Origin: Labilithrix sp.
GTDB taxonomy: Bacteria; Myxococcota_A; Polyangia; Polyangiales; Polyangiaceae
Reading direction: 5' to 3'
DNA: 64,000 nucleotides
Assembly (NCBI GenBank): GCA_019637155.1
Contig: JAHBWE010000004.1
Span: 465,167 to 529,166 of the forward strand
Part shown: in pieces, positions 63,684 through 64,000 of the stretch
How the letters are laid out: the number at the start of each line of letters is the position of its first letter
How positions within the stretch are numbered: position 1 is the first letter of the stretch
Made by a program: the position numbers and the translations under genes
Notes under the pieces: model-generated
Told to the model about the DNA's origin: nothing
Seen by the model: only the letters and a program-made list of their open reading frames with translations
The model's database searches: none

Positions 63684-64000
63684 ATGAAGAAGCGAATCGT
63701 GGCGGGGCTCCTGGCGGCGGCCTCTCTCTGTGCGGGTGTCGTGTTGAGCGCGCAGGGCGCGTCGTCGCCGCCGCGGGTGGCGAAGCAGGCGCCGAGCGAG
63801 CTCGTCGCGCCGGCGCTCGTCGAGGCGGAGGGCGATCTCGTCTCGCTCGGCTTCGACACGAACGGTCGCGTCGCCGTCGTGCTCGTGAAGGAGGGCGATC
63901 GCGTGACGGAGGGCGATCTCCTCGCGCGGCTCGACGATCGGCTCCCGCGCGCGACGGTCGCGCGGGCGGAGGCGGCGCTCGCGGCGGCGGAGGCTCGCCG
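63684..64000 (+). CDS. HlyD/DevB-type adaptor protein, partial
   Basis: The first 105 codons of a membrane-fusion (periplasmic adaptor) protein, running off the right edge. It begins with a signal anchor (KRIVAGLLAAASLCAGVVL). VEAEGDLVSLGFDTNGRVAVVLVKEGDRVTEGDLLARLDDRLP then gives the first half of the biotinyl-lipoyl-like hairpin, and the next residues start the coiled coil (ARAEAALAAAEAR). With the preceding permease and ATPase genes it forms a DevCAB-like exporter. A GAGGAGGAC ribosome site precedes the ATG. Confidence 0.88.
   Translation, partial: MKKRIVAGLLAAASLCAGVVLSAQGASSPPRVAKQAPSELVAPALVEAEGDLVSLGFDTNGRVAVVLVKEGDRVTEGDLLARLDDRLPRATVARAEAALAAAEAR

Overview
The window is about 70% G+C with strong third-position G+C, so nearly every gene casts long shadow frames. 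Its gene content points to Myxococcota, most likely class Polyangia. It carries an FHA-bearing Ser/Thr kinase, an FHA/GAF sigma-54 activator, many small Cys-anchored lipoproteins (one with a poly-serine linker) and several Uma2 proteins. This is an inference from gene content; no rRNA or tRNA gene is visible. The window is chromosomal in character, with no insertion sequence, CRISPR array or phage module seen.

Layout. 1-4.2 kb: the alaS 3' end, two Uma2 nuclease-fold genes, two XRE-type regulators (one with an S24 peptidase domain) and an M15-like lipoprotein. 4.4-7.7 kb: a kinase-FHA-degenerate GGDEF protein, a membrane protein and a poly-Ser lectin-like lipoprotein. 7.8-15.6 kb: purF, a TPR lipoprotein, a DUF485-like protein, an HMG-CoA lyase, a strong intrinsic terminator after a possible small RNA, DUF192 and cyclophilin lipoproteins, and an RdgC-like gene with its partner. 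15.6-21.7 kb: a PEBP lipoprotein and membrane protein, a 66-bp hairpin repeat array, a DUF1444-like gene, a class III aminotransferase and glpK. 21.8-28.5 kb: a UPF0158 gene, an overlapping SurA-like/CDF/BMP operon, a third Uma2, a TerB-like gene, a LysR HTH-only gene, map, and a frameshifted TIGR02996/LRR gene. 28.5-37.1 kb: a lipase, a membrane gene between inverted copies of a dispersed repeat, mutS2, an acyltransferase, lipoproteins and the FHA-GAF-sigma-54 activator. 37.4-45 kb: gpsA, then a lepB lipoprotein operon with start/stop overlaps, and small membrane genes. 45-54.7 kb: an old-yellow-enzyme gene, a VanZ/PAP2-like protein, a zinc-ribbon pseudokinase, two VWA paralogues, a PurA paralogue, a GNAT enzyme, PaiB, and a rhodanese fused to a carbonic-anhydrase-like domain. 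54.7-64 kb: bestrophin, a metzincin, a Cys-rich ECF sigma operon, and an NtrC-type two-component pair followed by a DevCAB-like ABC exporter that runs off the right edge.

How the genes fit together. glpK and gpsA both act on glycerol-3-phosphate. The histidine kinase/NtrC pair probably drives the adjacent exporter: a CGTTACC palindrome and a -24/-12-like element lie between them. The best candidate for an undescribed system is 47.4-51.7 kb, where a catalytically dead kinase-like protein, a duplicated VWA protein and a PurA relative with a changed substrate loop are encoded head to tail. The second is the rhodanese/carbonic-anhydrase-like fusion at 53.3 kb.
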